Shown: positions 14,876-24,060 of the stretch, piece by piece
How the letters are laid out: each line of letters opens with the position of its first letter
Position numbering within the stretch: position 1 is the stretch's first letter
NCBI GenBank assembly: GCA_035476575.1
Contig: DATILL010000115.1
Coordinates: 1 to 27,563 of the forward strand
DNA length: 27,563 nt
Origin: DATILL01 sp035476575
Lineage (GTDB): Bacteria; Actinomycetota; Actinomycetes; Mycobacteriales; JACQDL01
Direction of reading: 5' to 3'
Notes under the pieces: generated by a model
Databases searched by the model: none
What the model was told of the DNA's origin: nothing
Seen by the model: only the letters and a program-made list of their open reading frames with translations
Program-made: the position numbers and the translations under genes

Positions 14876-15420
14876 CCGCCGTACCGGCCGAGCCGCTGCA
14901 CCGGGTGCGGCTACGGGTGAATGGGGTGGACCGGGCCGTGGCGGTGCCGGCCCGGCGGCTGCTGGCCGATGCGCTGCGGCACGACCTCGGCCTGACCGGC
15001 ACCCACCTCGGCTGCGAGCACGGCGTGTGCGGCGCGTGCACGGTGCTGGTGGACGGGGCGCCGATGCGGTCCTGCCTGCTGTTCGCGGTGAGCGTGGATG
15101 GCGCCGAGGTCACCACGGTGGAAGGGTGCGGGGGAGCCGCGGGCGGGGTCCCGGACGGCTCGCTCGGGGTGGTGCAGCAGGCGTTCGTGGACTGCCACGG
15201 GCTGCAGTGCGGCTTCTGCACGCCGGGCTTCGTCACCACCATCACGGCGTACCTGCGGGAGCACCCGGACCCGACCGCCGCGCAGGCCAGGGAGGCGATC
15301 GGCGGCAACCTGTGCCGGTGCACCGGCTACCAGAACATCGTCGCCGCCGTGCTGCGTGCCGCCGAGCTCCAGCATGCCGCCGAGCTCCAGCGCGCCACGG
15401 CCGGGGGCGAGCCGGCGTGA
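14872..15420 (+). CDS. xdhC: Molybdenum hydroxylase 2Fe-2S subunit (XdhC/CoxS type)
   Basis: The small electron-transfer subunit has 182 residues and two [2Fe-2S] domains. The N-terminal plant-ferredoxin-type cluster is ligated by Cys48, Cys53, Cys56 and Cys68 (LGCEHGVCGACTVL ... RSC). The C-terminal four-helix cluster uses Cys113, Cys116, Cys148 and Cys150 (QCGFCTPGF and NLCRCTGYQNIV). All eight ligands are present. The ATG at 14872 overlaps the preceding stop (ATGA), and the 3' end overlaps the Mo subunit (GTGA), so the three subunits are translationally coupled. The C-terminus carries a short AELQ-A repeat not seen in most relatives. The symbol follows E. coli xdhABC naming. Confidence 0.94.
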   Translation: MTAVPAEPLHRVRLRVNGVDRAVAVPARRLLADALRHDLGLTGTHLGCEHGVCGACTVLVDGAPMRSCLLFAVSVDGAEVTTVEGCGGAAGGVPDGSLGVVQQAFVDCHGLQCGFCTPGFVTTITAYLREHPDPTAAQAREAIGGNLCRCTGYQNIVAAVLRAAELQHAAELQRATAGGEPA

Positions 15421-17900
15421 CCAGGTGGTTCGGCAAGCCGGTCGCCCGACGGGAGGACCCGCGGCTGGTGTCCGGGGCCGGGCGGTACCTCGACGACCTC
15501 GGCCCGGACGCGCTGGCCGCCGCCTTCGTGCGCAGCCCGCACGCGCACGCCCGGGTCACCGGCGTCGACGTGACCGACGCGCTCGACGTCCCCGGCCTGG
15601 TCGCGATCTACGGCTACGACGACCTGGCCGCCGACCCGGCGCCCCGGCTGGCCGAGCCGCTGCCGCTGCTCATCCCGCACCCGGCGCTGACCGCGCCGCG
15701 GACGGCGTACCCGCTGGCCAACGGCATCGTCCGGCATGTCGGCGAGCCGGTGCTGATGGTGGTGGCCACCGACCGGTACGTCGCCGAGGACATCTGCGAC
15801 CGGATCCGGGTGAGCTACGACCCGCTGCCCCCCGTGGTCGGCATCGCAGCGGCCCGGCGCGCCGACCACTCCGTCCATGACGACGTACCGGACAACGTGG
15901 CCGCCCACCTCGTGCAGGAGGTCGGCGACGCGCGGGCAGCCATCGCCGCCGCGCCGCGCACGCTGGAGCTCGACCTCGACATCGAGCGGTCGGCGTCGAT
16001 GCCGCTGGAAGGCCGCGGCGTCTATGCCCGGTGGGACGCGGCGGACCGGTCGCTGCGGGTCTACAGCTCCACCCAGACCTCGACGTCGGTCCGGTTCGCG
16101 CTGGCCAACCGGCTGGACCTGCCGGTGGACCGGGTCGAGGTGGTCACGCCGGACGTCGGCGGCGGCTTCGGCGTCAAGATCATGCACCCGTGGCCGGAAG
16201 AGGTGCTGGTGCCGTGGGCCGCGATCCGGCTCGGCCGCGAGGTGAAGTGGGCAGAGGACCGGCGGGAGCACTTCGTCGCCTCGGCGCACGAGCGCGGCCA
16301 GCTCCAGCACGTCAGGGTCGGCTTCGACGGCGACGGCCGGCTGCTGGGGCTGGACGTGGAGCTCTGGCACGACAACGGCGCCTACACGCCGTACGGGATC
16401 ATCGTGCCGATCATCACCGCGACCCAGCTCCTCGGGCCGTACAAGCCGGGGGCGTACCGGGTCGAGCTCCGCTCGCTCTACACCAACACGGTGATGGTCA
16501 CGCCGTACCGGGGGGCGGGCCGGCCGCAGGGCGTGTTCGCGATGGAGCGGACGATGGACGCGATCGCCGCCGCGCTCGGGCTGGACCGGGCCGAGGTGCG
16601 GGCGCGCAACCTCATCCAGCCCGAGGAGATGCCGTACGACCAGGGCTTGGTCTTCCAGGACGGCCGGCCGCTGGTCTACGACTCCGGCGACTACCCGGCC
16701 GGGCTGGCCAAGCTGCGCAAGCTGGTCGGCTGGGACGACTTCGCGGCGTACCGGGAGCAGGCGCGGGCGGACGGCCGGCGGGTCGGGATCGGGCTGGCCT
16801 GCTACGTCGAGGGCACCGGCGTCGGGCCGTACGAGGGCGCGCACGTGCGGGTCGAGACGACCGGCGACGTCGTGGTGGCGACCGGGCTGACCAGCCAGGG
16901 GCAGGGGCACCAGACGGTGTTCGCGCAGGTCGCGGCCGATGCGCTCGGGGTGCCGATGGACCGGGTCACGGTGGTCACCGGGGACACCCGGCGGTTCGCG
17001 TACGCCGTCGGGACCTTCGCCTCGCGGGCCGCGGTGATGAGCGGGAACGCGGTGGCGCTGGCCGCCGGCGCGGTGCGGGCCAAGGCGCTGCGGATCGCCG
17101 CCGAGGCGCTGCAAGCCAGGCCGGAGGACCTGGAGATCGTCGACGGCGTGGTCGGGGTGCGCGGCGACCCGGCAGCGCGGATCGCGCTGGGCACGGTGGC
17201 GGCGCTGGCCAACCCGCTGCGGTACGCCTTCGACGCGCAGACGGCGCTGGCGACGCAGTTCGCGGGCGGTGGGCGGGTGGACCGGCCGCCGGTCGCGGAC
17301 GACGACGAGCCGGGGCTGGAGGCCACCGACTACTACTCGCCGGTCCGGTCGACGTTCGCCAGCGGGATGCACGCGGCCGTGGTGGAGACCGACCCGGAGA
17401 CGGCCGAGATCCGGATCCTGCGGTACTGCGTGGTGCACGACTGCGGCAACCTGATCAACCCGCGGATCGTCGAGGGCCAGATCCACGGCGGGGTGGCGCA
17501 GGGCGTCGGCGGTGCGCTGTACGAGCGGATCGTGTACGACGAGGCTGGCCAGCCGCTGAACGCGTCGTTCATGGACTTCCTGATGCCGTACGCCTCGGAG
17601 GTGCCGACCGTCGAGATCGACCACCTGGAGACGCCGTCGCCGCTGAACCCGCTCGGGGTCAAGGGGGCGGGGGAGGCCGGGGTGATCCCCGGGTCGGCGG
17701 TGCTGGCCTCCGCGATCGAGGACGCCGAGGGGTTCCGGATCGACCGGATGCCGATCTCGCCGTCCGAGCTGTGGGAGCTGCGGCGGCGGCACGCGGGTGA
17801 GGAGCACGCGGGTGAGGAGCACGCGGGCGAGGATGCCCCCGGCGTACGCCCGGAATGGGATGCCCCCGGCGTAGGCCGGAAGGGGGAGGGAGCGCGATGA
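15417..17900 (+). CDS. xdhA: Molybdenum hydroxylase large subunit (XdhA/CoxL type)
   Basis: This 827-residue catalytic subunit binds molybdopterin cytosine dinucleotide and hydroxylates its substrate with water-derived oxygen. Family motifs are the N-terminal GKPVARREDPRLVSGAGRYLDD, GGGFG (248-252), PYRGAGRP (363-370), GQGHQT (495-500) and KGAGEAG (749-755), with the presumed catalytic Glu at 753. The active-site loop reads YRGAGR, not the Cys-containing loop of true form I CO dehydrogenases, so CO oxidation is unlikely despite the CoxMSL-G gene order. Xanthine or hypoxanthine is the best guess from context. The C-terminus ends in three 15-bp repeats coding HAGEE-type units (17790-17834) and a 27-bp repeat coding DAPGV-x4, probably an unstructured tail. 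GTG start overlaps xdhC; the end overlaps coxG. Confidence 0.92.
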   Translation: MTRWFGKPVARREDPRLVSGAGRYLDDLGPDALAAAFVRSPHAHARVTGVDVTDALDVPGLVAIYGYDDLAADPAPRLAEPLPLLIPHPALTAPRTAYPLANGIVRHVGEPVLMVVATDRYVAEDICDRIRVSYDPLPPVVGIAAARRADHSVHDDVPDNVAAHLVQEVGDARAAIAAAPRTLELDLDIERSASMPLEGRGVYARWDAADRSLRVYSSTQTSTSVRFALANRLDLPVDRVEVVTPDVGGGFGVKIMHPWPEEVLVPWAAIRLGREVKWAEDRREHFVASAHERGQLQHVRVGFDGDGRLLGLDVELWHDNGAYTPYGIIVPIITATQLLGPYKPGAYRVELRSLYTNTVMVTPYRGAGRPQGVFAMERTMDAIAAALGLDRAEVRARNLIQPEEMPYDQGLVFQDGRPLVYDSGDYPAGLAKLRKLVGWDDFAAYREQARADGRRVGIGLACYVEGTGVGPYEGAHVRVETTGDVVVATGLTSQGQGHQTVFAQVAADALGVPMDRVTVVTGDTRRFAYAVGTFASRAAVMSGNAVALAAGAVRAKALRIAAEALQARPEDLEIVDGVVGVRGDPAARIALGTVAALANPLRYAFDAQTALATQFAGGGRVDRPPVADDDEPGLEATDYYSPVRSTFASGMHAAVVETDPETAEIRILRYCVVHDCGNLINPRIVEGQIHGGVAQGVGGALYERIVYDEAGQPLNASFMDFLMPYASEVPTVEIDHLETPSPLNPLGVKGAGEAGVIPGSAVLASAIEDAEGFRIDRMPISPSELWELRRRHAGEEHAGEEHAGEDAPGVRPEWDAPGVGRKGEGAR

Positions 17901-18556
17901 AGGTGTCCGGCGAGGCGACGCTGCGCGGCCCGGTGGAGCGGGTGTACGCGGCGCTGCACGACCCGGCCGTGCTGGTCCGGACGATCCCGGGGTGCGAGCG
18001 GCTGGAGCGGGTCGGGCCGGACGCCTACCTGATGACCGTCACGGCCGGGGTCGCCTCGATCCGCGAGACGTTCTCCGGGGACGTGCGGCTGACCGACCAG
18101 CAGGCGCCGCACTCGTTCGTGCTGCGGGCGGCGGGGTCGGGCGCGCCGGGCACGGTAACCGCCGAGGTTACGGTGACCCTGGCCGGGCGGGACGGCGTGA
18201 CGGTGCTGGCCTACGACGCCGACGCGGTGGTGGGCGGGATGGTCGGCGGGGTCGGCCAGCGGGTGCTGTCCGGGGTGGCGAGGAAGACGGCCGGCGAGTT
18301 CTTCGCCGCCGTCGACGCCGTCCTCACCGCCCCCGAGCCGCCCGTGCCCGCCGCCGAGGCTCCTGAGCCCGCGCCGCCCGCCGTACCAACCAGCGAACCG
18401 GCCGGGGCGCCGACCGCCGCCTACACCCGCCCGGCTGCGACAGGATCGGCGGAAGTTTTCGGCGGCCCGGACTTCGTGCGGGGTGCGGTGTTCGGCGCGG
18501 TGGTCGCCCTGGTCGGCGCCCTCGTCGGCGGCCTGCTCGCCGGTCGCCGACGATGA
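17897..18556 (+). CDS. coxG: CoxG-type SRPBCC protein with membrane anchor
   Basis: This 219-residue protein has an N-terminal SRPBCC/CoxG domain (about 1-145: KVSGEATLRGPVERVYAALHDPAVLVRTIPGCERLE ...), a Pro/Ala/Glu-rich linker (about 150-185) and a single C-terminal hydrophobic segment (FVRGAVFGAVVALVGALVGGLLAG) ending in basic residues. In Oligotropha, CoxG is required to attach CO dehydrogenase to the cytoplasmic membrane; by analogy this protein may bring the molybdenum hydroxylase to the membrane. The ATG at 17897 overlaps the xdhA stop and follows GGGGGAGGGA; an upstream reading from 17855 is rejected. It is the last gene of the operon before the defence block. Confidence 0.9.
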   Translation: MKVSGEATLRGPVERVYAALHDPAVLVRTIPGCERLERVGPDAYLMTVTAGVASIRETFSGDVRLTDQQAPHSFVLRAAGSGAPGTVTAEVTVTLAGRDGVTVLAYDADAVVGGMVGGVGQRVLSGVARKTAGEFFAAVDAVLTAPEPPVPAAEAPEPAPPAVPTSEPAGAPTAAYTRPAATGSAEVFGGPDFVRGAVFGAVVALVGALVGGLLAGRRR

Positions 18557-18587
18557 TCGAAAACGCGCGAGGTCATAGTTAATCGGC

Positions 18588-18601
18588 TACCTTGAGGGAC
18601 G
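18588..18601 (+). promoter_or_regulatory. Probable -10 box of a leaderless hsdR transcript
   Basis: TACCTT (18588-18593) fits the actinobacterial -10 pattern TANNNT and is separated by exactly 7 nt from the GTG at 18601, the arrangement typical of leaderless mRNAs. No good -35 hexamer is visible. Confidence 0.4.
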
Positions 18602-20985
18602 TGGCACGCCGGGGTCGTAACGAGAAGGATACCTGCCGCGAGTACGTCCTTCCCGCGCTGGAGTCGGCGGGTTGGCACCACGAGCAGATCGAACCCGAGT
18701 ATCGGATCACCGACGGCCGTGTCGTGCTCCGGAACCGTCCCGGCCGGGAGGAACAGGTGCGCGCCGACTATGCGCTTGAGATCACTCCGGGCTTCCCGCT
18801 GGCGGTGGTGGAGGCGAAGCGAGAGTACGCGCGCCCGTCGGACGGGTTGCAGCAGGCGAAGGATTACGCCGAGTTCCTCGACCTTCCGGTGGCGTTAGCC
18901 ACGAACGGCCACGGCATCGTCGAGTTCGACTTCCGGACGGGGCGGGAGAGTACGCTCGGCGTATTTCCTCGTCCCGACGAGCTCTGGGAACGGTACCGGG
19001 TATGGAAGGGAATTGTTGACGACCCGGTCGCTGAAGTCTTGCGTGAGCCGTTCAACGCCGCTCTGCGCAATGCTGACGGAACGGCGAAGGAGCCGCGATA
19101 CTACCAGCGGATTGCCATTCATCGAGCGGTTGCCGCGACCTTGACCGGACGGCGGCGGATGCTGCTAACGATGGCAACGGGGACAGGCAAGACATTCACC
19201 GCGCTCCAAATCGTCTGGAAAGTCTGGCGTTACTGGCAGGCGCGGAGCGAGTCCGGCACCCGGCGGGTGCTGTACCTCGCGGATCGTGACAAGCTGATCG
19301 ACGACCCTCTGCAAAAGTATTTCAAGCGGGTTTTCGACACATCAGTCCATCGAATACGGGGTGAGAGTACAACTTCGCGCAGTATATACTTCGCGACCTA
19401 CCAGGCCTTGGATGATAGCTCGCCGAGCCCGCGCTACTGGGACTATCCGCCGGGCTATTTCGACTTGATCATCGTGGACGAGTGCCACCGGGGCAGTGCG
19501 CGAGCCGACTCGTCCTGGCGGCAGATCCTGGAGCACTTCGCTCCGGCCGCCCAACTCGGGCTCACCGCGACGCCGAAGCGCGACGACAATGTCGATACCT
19601 ATCGGTACTTCGGCGATCCGCTCTATTCATACACGCTTCGGCAGGGCATCAACGACGGCTTTCTCGCGCCGTACCGGGTGCGTCGTGTGGTGCTCAGTCC
19701 AGATGCTCACGGCTGGCGACCGGATCCGGGCCAGCTCGACCGGTTTCGTCGTGAGATTCCGGACGAGCTTTACGCGACAAGCGATTTCGAGCGCGTTGTT
19801 TCGCTGCTTACCCGGACAGAGGCCGCTGGGCGGTACTTGACCGACTATCTTGTGGCCACTGATCGGATGGCCAAGATGGTGATCTTCTGTGTCGACTCCG
19901 AACATGCGGCTGACATGCGTGCGGCGATGGCCAACGCGAACGCGGACATAGGCCGACAGCACCCTGACTACACCGTCCGTATCGTGTCAGCTGAAGGAGA
20001 CCGAGGGCGGGCGCAGTTGGAACGATTCCAAGACGAGGAAACCTCGACCCCTGTAGTCGTCACGACCGCCAAGCTTCTGTCCACTGGCGTCGACATTCCC
20101 ACTCTCCGGACGGTGGTACTCTTCAAACCTATCCGGTCAATGGTCGAATTCAAGCAGATCATCGGGCGAGGCAGCCGGCTCGCGCCTGACTTCGACAAGC
20201 TCGCGTTCGAGATTATCGATTTCACCGGTGCCACCCGGTTGTTCGAGGACCCCGACTTCGACGGCGCCGCCGAGCGCGAGGTTGACGAGAGGGTCGATGA
20301 ACGCGGCAGGGTCGTCGAGGACGCCGAGGCCAGGGACCAAGCTGTGGGGGGCGACTCGGCCGGTGATGACCCGGCCCATGCCGAGCACGAGGCCGACGCG
20401 GTGCCCCCGCACGCCCGGAAGTTCTATGTCGATGACACCGAGGTCTACCTCACCGCCGACGCCGTCTACCTCACCGACCCCGACACCGATCGGCTACGGC
20501 TGGTGGAGTACACGGACTACGTCGCCGAGTCGGTACGCCGGCTCTTCCCTACGCCAGCGGGTCTGCGCAGGGGCTGGCGGGAGGCAGGCAGCCGTGCCGA
20601 GATCGCCGAGAACCTGGCTCGGCGAGGGATCGATCTTGTGGAGCTGAGCGAGCGCGCCGGCCTGTCTGACGTCGATGCCTTCGATGTTCTGGTGCATGTC
20701 GCCTGGAATGAGCCGGTGCTTACCCGGCACGAGCGGGTCCGCAGGGTGCGGCGGGACCAGGGTGACTTCTTCGGCCGCTACCGGCCGGCGGCCCGCGAGG
20801 TACTGGACCTGCTCCTGGAACGGTACGCCGAGCATGGTATCGACGATCTGGCCGACCTGCGGGCATTGGAGCTAGAGCCGGTCAACGAGCTTGGGACAGC
20901 AGTGCAGATCGCTGGTCGTTTTGACACGACGGCACGGCTCCACGCGGCCATCGCCGAGCTGCAGAGGCATTTGTACGCCGCCTGA
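18601..20985 (+). CDS. hsdR: Type I restriction enzyme R subunit
   Basis: HsdR is the motor and nuclease subunit that translocates and cuts unmodified DNA as part of the HsdR-M-S complex. The 794 residues contain an N-terminal PD-(D/E)xK nuclease (Asp56, then Glu71-Ala-Lys73 in LAVVEAKREY), Walker A ATGTGKT (192-198), Walker B DECH (293-296), TATP (322-325) and helicase motif VI QIIGRGSR (519-526). The shape resembles the EcoEI (type IB) group. An acidic linker (about 560-610) separates the motor from the C-terminal domain that contacts the methylase. I prefer the GTG at 18601 (leaderless -10 box) to a TTG at 18592. Codon use is clearly less GC-biased than in the preceding operon. hsdM and hsdS follow only after two intervening genes. 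Confidence 0.95.
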   Translation: MARRGRNEKDTCREYVLPALESAGWHHEQIEPEYRITDGRVVLRNRPGREEQVRADYALEITPGFPLAVVEAKREYARPSDGLQQAKDYAEFLDLPVALATNGHGIVEFDFRTGRESTLGVFPRPDELWERYRVWKGIVDDPVAEVLREPFNAALRNADGTAKEPRYYQRIAIHRAVAATLTGRRRMLLTMATGTGKTFTALQIVWKVWRYWQARSESGTRRVLYLADRDKLIDDPLQKYFKRVFDTSVHRIRGESTTSRSIYFATYQALDDSSPSPRYWDYPPGYFDLIIVDECHRGSARADSSWRQILEHFAPAAQLGLTATPKRDDNVDTYRYFGDPLYSYTLRQGINDGFLAPYRVRRVVLSPDAHGWRPDPGQLDRFRREIPDELYATSDFERVVSLLTRTEAAGRYLTDYLVATDRMAKMVIFCVDSEHAADMRAAMANANADIGRQHPDYTVRIVSAEGDRGRAQLERFQDEETSTPVVVTTAKLLSTGVDIPTLRTVVLFKPIRSMVEFKQIIGRGSRLAPDFDKLAFEIIDFTGATRLFEDPDFDGAAEREVDERVDERGRVVEDAEARDQAVGGDSAGDDPAHAEHEADAVPPHARKFYVDDTEVYLTADAVYLTDPDTDRLRLVEYTDYVAESVRRLFPTPAGLRRGWREAGSRAEIAENLARRGIDLVELSERAGLSDVDAFDVLVHVAWNEPVLTRHERVRRVRRDQGDFFGRYRPAAREVLDLLLERYAEHGIDDLADLRALELEPVNELGTAVQIAGRFDTTARLHAAIAELQRHLYAA

Positions 20986-21033
20986 CATACATCGCAGATA
21001 TAGTTTCACGCTGATCATCAACGTAGAAGTACA

Positions 21034-21070
21034 TTTACCGTTGAGTATTCCGTGGTCTATGCTGTCGGCG
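21034..21070 (+). promoter_or_regulatory. Promoter for the abiE-hsdMS unit
   Basis: TTTACC (21034-21039) and TATGCT (21058-21063) are spaced by 18 bp and fit sigma70-type -35/-10 boxes. The -10 lies 6 nt before the GTG at 21070, suggesting a leaderless transcript. The surrounding 80 bp is A/T-rich. It would drive abiEi-abiEii-hsdM-hsdS independently of hsdR. Confidence 0.5.
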
Positions 21071-21663
21071 TGCCAGCCGACCCCGCAGACCTGCGTCGCG
21101 CCCTCAACGCGGTCGCCATGGGTCAGGCTGGATACTTCACGGCTGCTCAGGCGCTCGCGGTCGGCTACTCCTACCAGGCCCAGAAGTACCACGTCGATCG
21201 TGGGAGCTGGACTCGGGTGGACCGCGGCCTGTTTCGGATTCCCGACTGGCCCGCGCACGAAGATGACGTGTATGTCTTGTGGCGGCTCTGGAGCCGGGGT
21301 CGTGCTGTCGTGTCCCACGAGTCAGCCCTCACGGTCCATGACCTCGGCAACGTCAACCCAGCCAGATTCCACTGCACTGTCCCGCCCGGGTTTCGGGCGC
21401 ACGACCCAGCCGTCGTGCTGCACTTCGCCGTACTTCCACCGGATGACGTGGAAGAGCATGCAGGCTACGCCGTGACTACCGTCGAACGGACCTTTCTCGA
21501 CACCGCCGGCAGCGATCTCAGCCAGGAACAGCTCGACCTTGCCCTCGCCGAAGCCCTCGAACGTGGGCTGGTCTCGCTGCGGCGGCTTCGATCCCGATCG
21601 GATGAGTTCGGCGACCGCGTAGCCCTCCGGATCGAGCGTGCGATCGGAGCGTCGAGGGGATGA
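21070..21663 (+). CDS. abiEi: AbiEi-family antitoxin-like protein
   Basis: This 197-residue protein resembles AbiEi antitoxins of type IV toxin-antitoxin systems. An N-terminal winged helix (about 15-55: GYFTAAQALAVGYSYQAQKYHVDRGSWTRVDRGLFRI) probably binds DNA, and the C-terminal domain follows with VVSHESALTVHDLG and TTVERTFLDTAGSDLS. In Streptococcus AbiEi represses its own operon and counters the AbiEii toxin. The GTG at 21070 sits 6 nt after a good -10 box; a GTG six codons earlier at 21052 is the alternative. The stop overlaps abiEii by ATGA. The pair lies between hsdR and hsdM. Confidence 0.83.
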   Translation: MPADPADLRRALNAVAMGQAGYFTAAQALAVGYSYQAQKYHVDRGSWTRVDRGLFRIPDWPAHEDDVYVLWRLWSRGRAVVSHESALTVHDLGNVNPARFHCTVPPGFRAHDPAVVLHFAVLPPDDVEEHAGYAVTTVERTFLDTAGSDLSQEQLDLALAEALERGLVSLRRLRSRSDEFGDRVALRIERAIGASRG

Positions 21664-22550
21664 CATACCAGTCACCGAGACCTCGTGGCTACCGGACCAC
21701 GGCAGCGTTCCGGGCCGGACTTGAGGCTCGACTGACGACCGAGTCGGCCGACCGCGGACTTGACGTCAACCGGTTGCGTCGGCAGGTTGCGTTCGAGCGT
21801 CTGCTGGTGCGCCTCGCTGCAGACCAGACCGCTGATACCTGGGTGCTCAAGGGAGGGCTCGCCCTTGAGCTGCGCTTGGCCGGACAGTGCCGGGCTACCC
21901 GGGATCTCGACCTGGCGATCGTCGGTTCCGTCGACGGCGACGTGGTTCAGCGCAGACTTCTCGATGCCGTCGCGGAGGACGTCCACGGCGATCGCTTCAA
22001 CTTCTTGGTCGCGGTGCCCAGGCCGCTCGCGGCGGACTTGAGCGGCCGACCCGGATGGTGTTTCCCGGTGGACGTAACGCTCGCTGGCCGAACGTTCGTG
22101 AAGGTCCGTCTCTACGTCGTCGCCCGAGCCGAGGAGATCGAGGGAGCGGTGGAGCAGATCACATTTCCCTCGAGCTTGGCTTTCGCCGGATTCCCACCGT
22201 CGGTTACGGTGTCCGCGATCGACTTGGCGCAGCATGCCGCCGAGAAGCTACACGCGTTGACTCGGGAATACGGCGACCGGCCCAACACGCGGGTGAAGGA
22301 TCTCGTCGATTTGGTGTTACTGCTTGAGCACAACCTTCTTGATTCGACCGACGTAGCCACGCGTGTTCGTACGGTGTTCGCGGCCCGAGCAACTCACGAC
22401 ATCCCGCCTGAGATTCCGGCGCCTCCCGCCGCCTGGCGTGCGGACTACGCGGCCCTCGTGGCTGGCCTCGACGTCGAGGCCTCCACCGTAGATGCCGCTA
22501 TGACTATCGTCCACCCACTCTGGAAGGCATGTTCCTCGTACCATGACTAA
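21660..22550 (+). CDS. abiEii: AbiEii-family nucleotidyltransferase toxin
   Basis: The protein has 296 residues and belongs to the AbiEii/AbiGii nucleotidyltransferase family (DUF1814), the toxin half of AbiE. Visible catalytic signatures are the KGGLALELRL glycine motif (64-73), the DLD acidic pair (Asp82, Asp84), the EKLHALTREYGDR segment with Lys196, and KDLVD (213-217). Family members transfer nucleotides to GTP or to tRNA 3' ends, stopping growth of infected cells; which applies here is not known. Its ATG overlaps the abiEi stop by four bases, and its 3' end overlaps hsdM by 8 bp, tying the toxin-antitoxin pair to the modification genes in one transcript. Confidence 0.88.
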   Translation: MTYQSPRPRGYRTTAAFRAGLEARLTTESADRGLDVNRLRRQVAFERLLVRLAADQTADTWVLKGGLALELRLAGQCRATRDLDLAIVGSVDGDVVQRRLLDAVAEDVHGDRFNFLVAVPRPLAADLSGRPGWCFPVDVTLAGRTFVKVRLYVVARAEEIEGAVEQITFPSSLAFAGFPPSVTVSAIDLAQHAAEKLHALTREYGDRPNTRVKDLVDLVLLLEHNLLDSTDVATRVRTVFAARATHDIPPEIPAPPAAWRADYAALVAGLDVEASTVDAAMTIVHPLWKACSSYHD

Positions 22551-24060
22551 GCCTGACGATGCAAAATCCGACCTGTCCAGCCGTCAGCGCGGCGGCCGTG
22601 CCGAGCTGTCGACGGTGATCAAGAGGGCGCGCGACATAATGCGCAAGGACGCCGGGCTCAACGGCGATCTCGACCGTATCCCGCAATTCGCCTGGCTGCT
22701 CTTCCTCAAGGCACTGGATGCGCGCGAAGATCAGCGCGCGGTCTTTGACGGCCCGCGGTTCCGACCACTCGTTGAGGAACCGTATCGGTGGCGGGACTGG
22801 GCCGCACCGGAGGATCTCAAGGACAGGGTCACTGGACAGGACTTGCAGGACTTCGTTAACAACCGCCTCCTCCCATACCTGCGGCGCCGGGCTGGCTCGG
22901 AGGAGCGGGAGGTCATCGGGACGATCTTCCGAGACGTGCAGAACCGTATGATCTCTGGCAATCTGCTACGAGAGGTGGTCGACCAGATCGACAGGATCGA
23001 CTTCCATGCTGCCGACGATGTGCACACCATGGCCCATTTGTACGAGTCCATGCTGCAAGAGATGCGCGATGCGGCAGGCGACGCCGGCGAGTTCTACACC
23101 CCACGCCCGGTTATTCGATTCATGGTCAAGGTGGTCGCACCGAAGCTCGACGAAATCATCCTCGACCCGGCTTGCGGTACGGGCGGTTTCTTGGTCGAGA
23201 CCTACGAGCAAGTCCGGGAAGCCTACCGAGGTAGGCTGAGTGCGCCGCAATTGCGCCGGCTGGAGGAGAATCTGCGCGGAATCGACAAAAAACCACTCCC
23301 GTATCTGCTCGCGACGATGAACCTCCTGCTGCACGGGGTAGACCGGCCCCATCTGGTACGTGACAATGCGTTGGCTCATGCGATGGCAGAGCATCGCCGT
23401 GATCGGGTGGACGTGATTCTCACCAATCCACCCTTCGGCGGCGAGGAGGAGAGCACTGTCCCTAAGAATTTTCCGACTGAGACCCGCACCACCAAGACAG
23501 AATGGCTTTTCATGCAGCTCGTCATCGAGCGTCTCCGGGCTGGCGGGCGTTGTGCGATCGTCGTACCTAACAGCATCCTCTTCGATGTGGGGATAGGGGC
23601 CAAGGTTAAGAAGCGGCTCCTGGAGCTCTGTAATCTGCATACCGTCGTGCGACTGCCTAACGGTGTGTTCGCCCCCTACACCGTGATACCTGCCAACCTG
23701 CTCTTCTTCGAGAAATCCGGGCCGACCAGGTTCATTTGGTTCTACGAGCTGCCGCCGCCCGCCGGGCGCCGTAACTACACCAAGACGAAGCCCTTGCGCG
23801 ATGACGACCTAGCCGACCTGGAGACCTGGTGGGGAGGGCCAGAACGCGACGGTCGACTCGAGGGTGAGCACTCCTGGCGAGTGCCGGTGGCCGATCTCAT
23901 CAGTAAGAGTTACAACCTCGACCTGAAGAACCCCCACGTCGGCGACGGCCTCGCCCACCGGCCACCGGCTGATCTAGTAGCCGACCTGATCATTGGCGAA
24001 ACAGAGATTCTGACCCTGTTAGAAGAGATTTCCCGCGAACTCGGGGATTCAGGCTTGTGA
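22543..24060 (+). CDS. hsdM: Type I DNA methyltransferase M subunit
   Basis: HsdM methylates adenine N6 in the sequence chosen by HsdS and is also needed for restriction. The 505 residues include an N-terminal helical HsdM_N domain (about 20-165), the S-adenosylmethionine motif DPACGTGGFL (208-217) and the catalytic NPPF (295-298). EFYTPRPVIRFMV before motif I is also typical. The ATG at 22543 overlaps the abiEii end by 8 bp and the stop overlaps hsdS by four bases (GTGA). Nothing suggests damage, so modification should be active. It is transcribed with the toxin-antitoxin pair and not directly after hsdR. Confidence 0.96.
   Translation: MTKPDDAKSDLSSRQRGGRAELSTVIKRARDIMRKDAGLNGDLDRIPQFAWLLFLKALDAREDQRAVFDGPRFRPLVEEPYRWRDWAAPEDLKDRVTGQDLQDFVNNRLLPYLRRRAGSEEREVIGTIFRDVQNRMISGNLLREVVDQIDRIDFHAADDVHTMAHLYESMLQEMRDAAGDAGEFYTPRPVIRFMVKVVAPKLDEIILDPACGTGGFLVETYEQVREAYRGRLSAPQLRRLEENLRGIDKKPLPYLLATMNLLLHGVDRPHLVRDNALAHAMAEHRRDRVDVILTNPPFGGEEESTVPKNFPTETRTTKTEWLFMQLVIERLRAGGRCAIVVPNSILFDVGIGAKVKKRLLELCNLHTVVRLPNGVFAPYTVIPANLLFFEKSGPTRFIWFYELPPPAGRRNYTKTKPLRDDDLADLETWWGGPERDGRLEGEHSWRVPVADLISKSYNLDLKNPHVGDGLAHRPPADLVADLIIGETEILTLLEEISRELGDSGL

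Noticed and set aside
15327..17822. 831-codon minus-strand frame opposite the molybdenum subunit gene
   Set aside because: It is the antisense shadow of xdhA, with composition dominated by Arg, Val, Asp, His and Pro and no motif.
13949..18556. Carbon monoxide dehydrogenase operon (coxMSL-G order)
   Set aside because: The large-subunit active-site loop is YRGAGR, not the Cys-containing loop of form I CO dehydrogenase. Urate, urease and oxalurate genes around it favour a purine hydroxylase.
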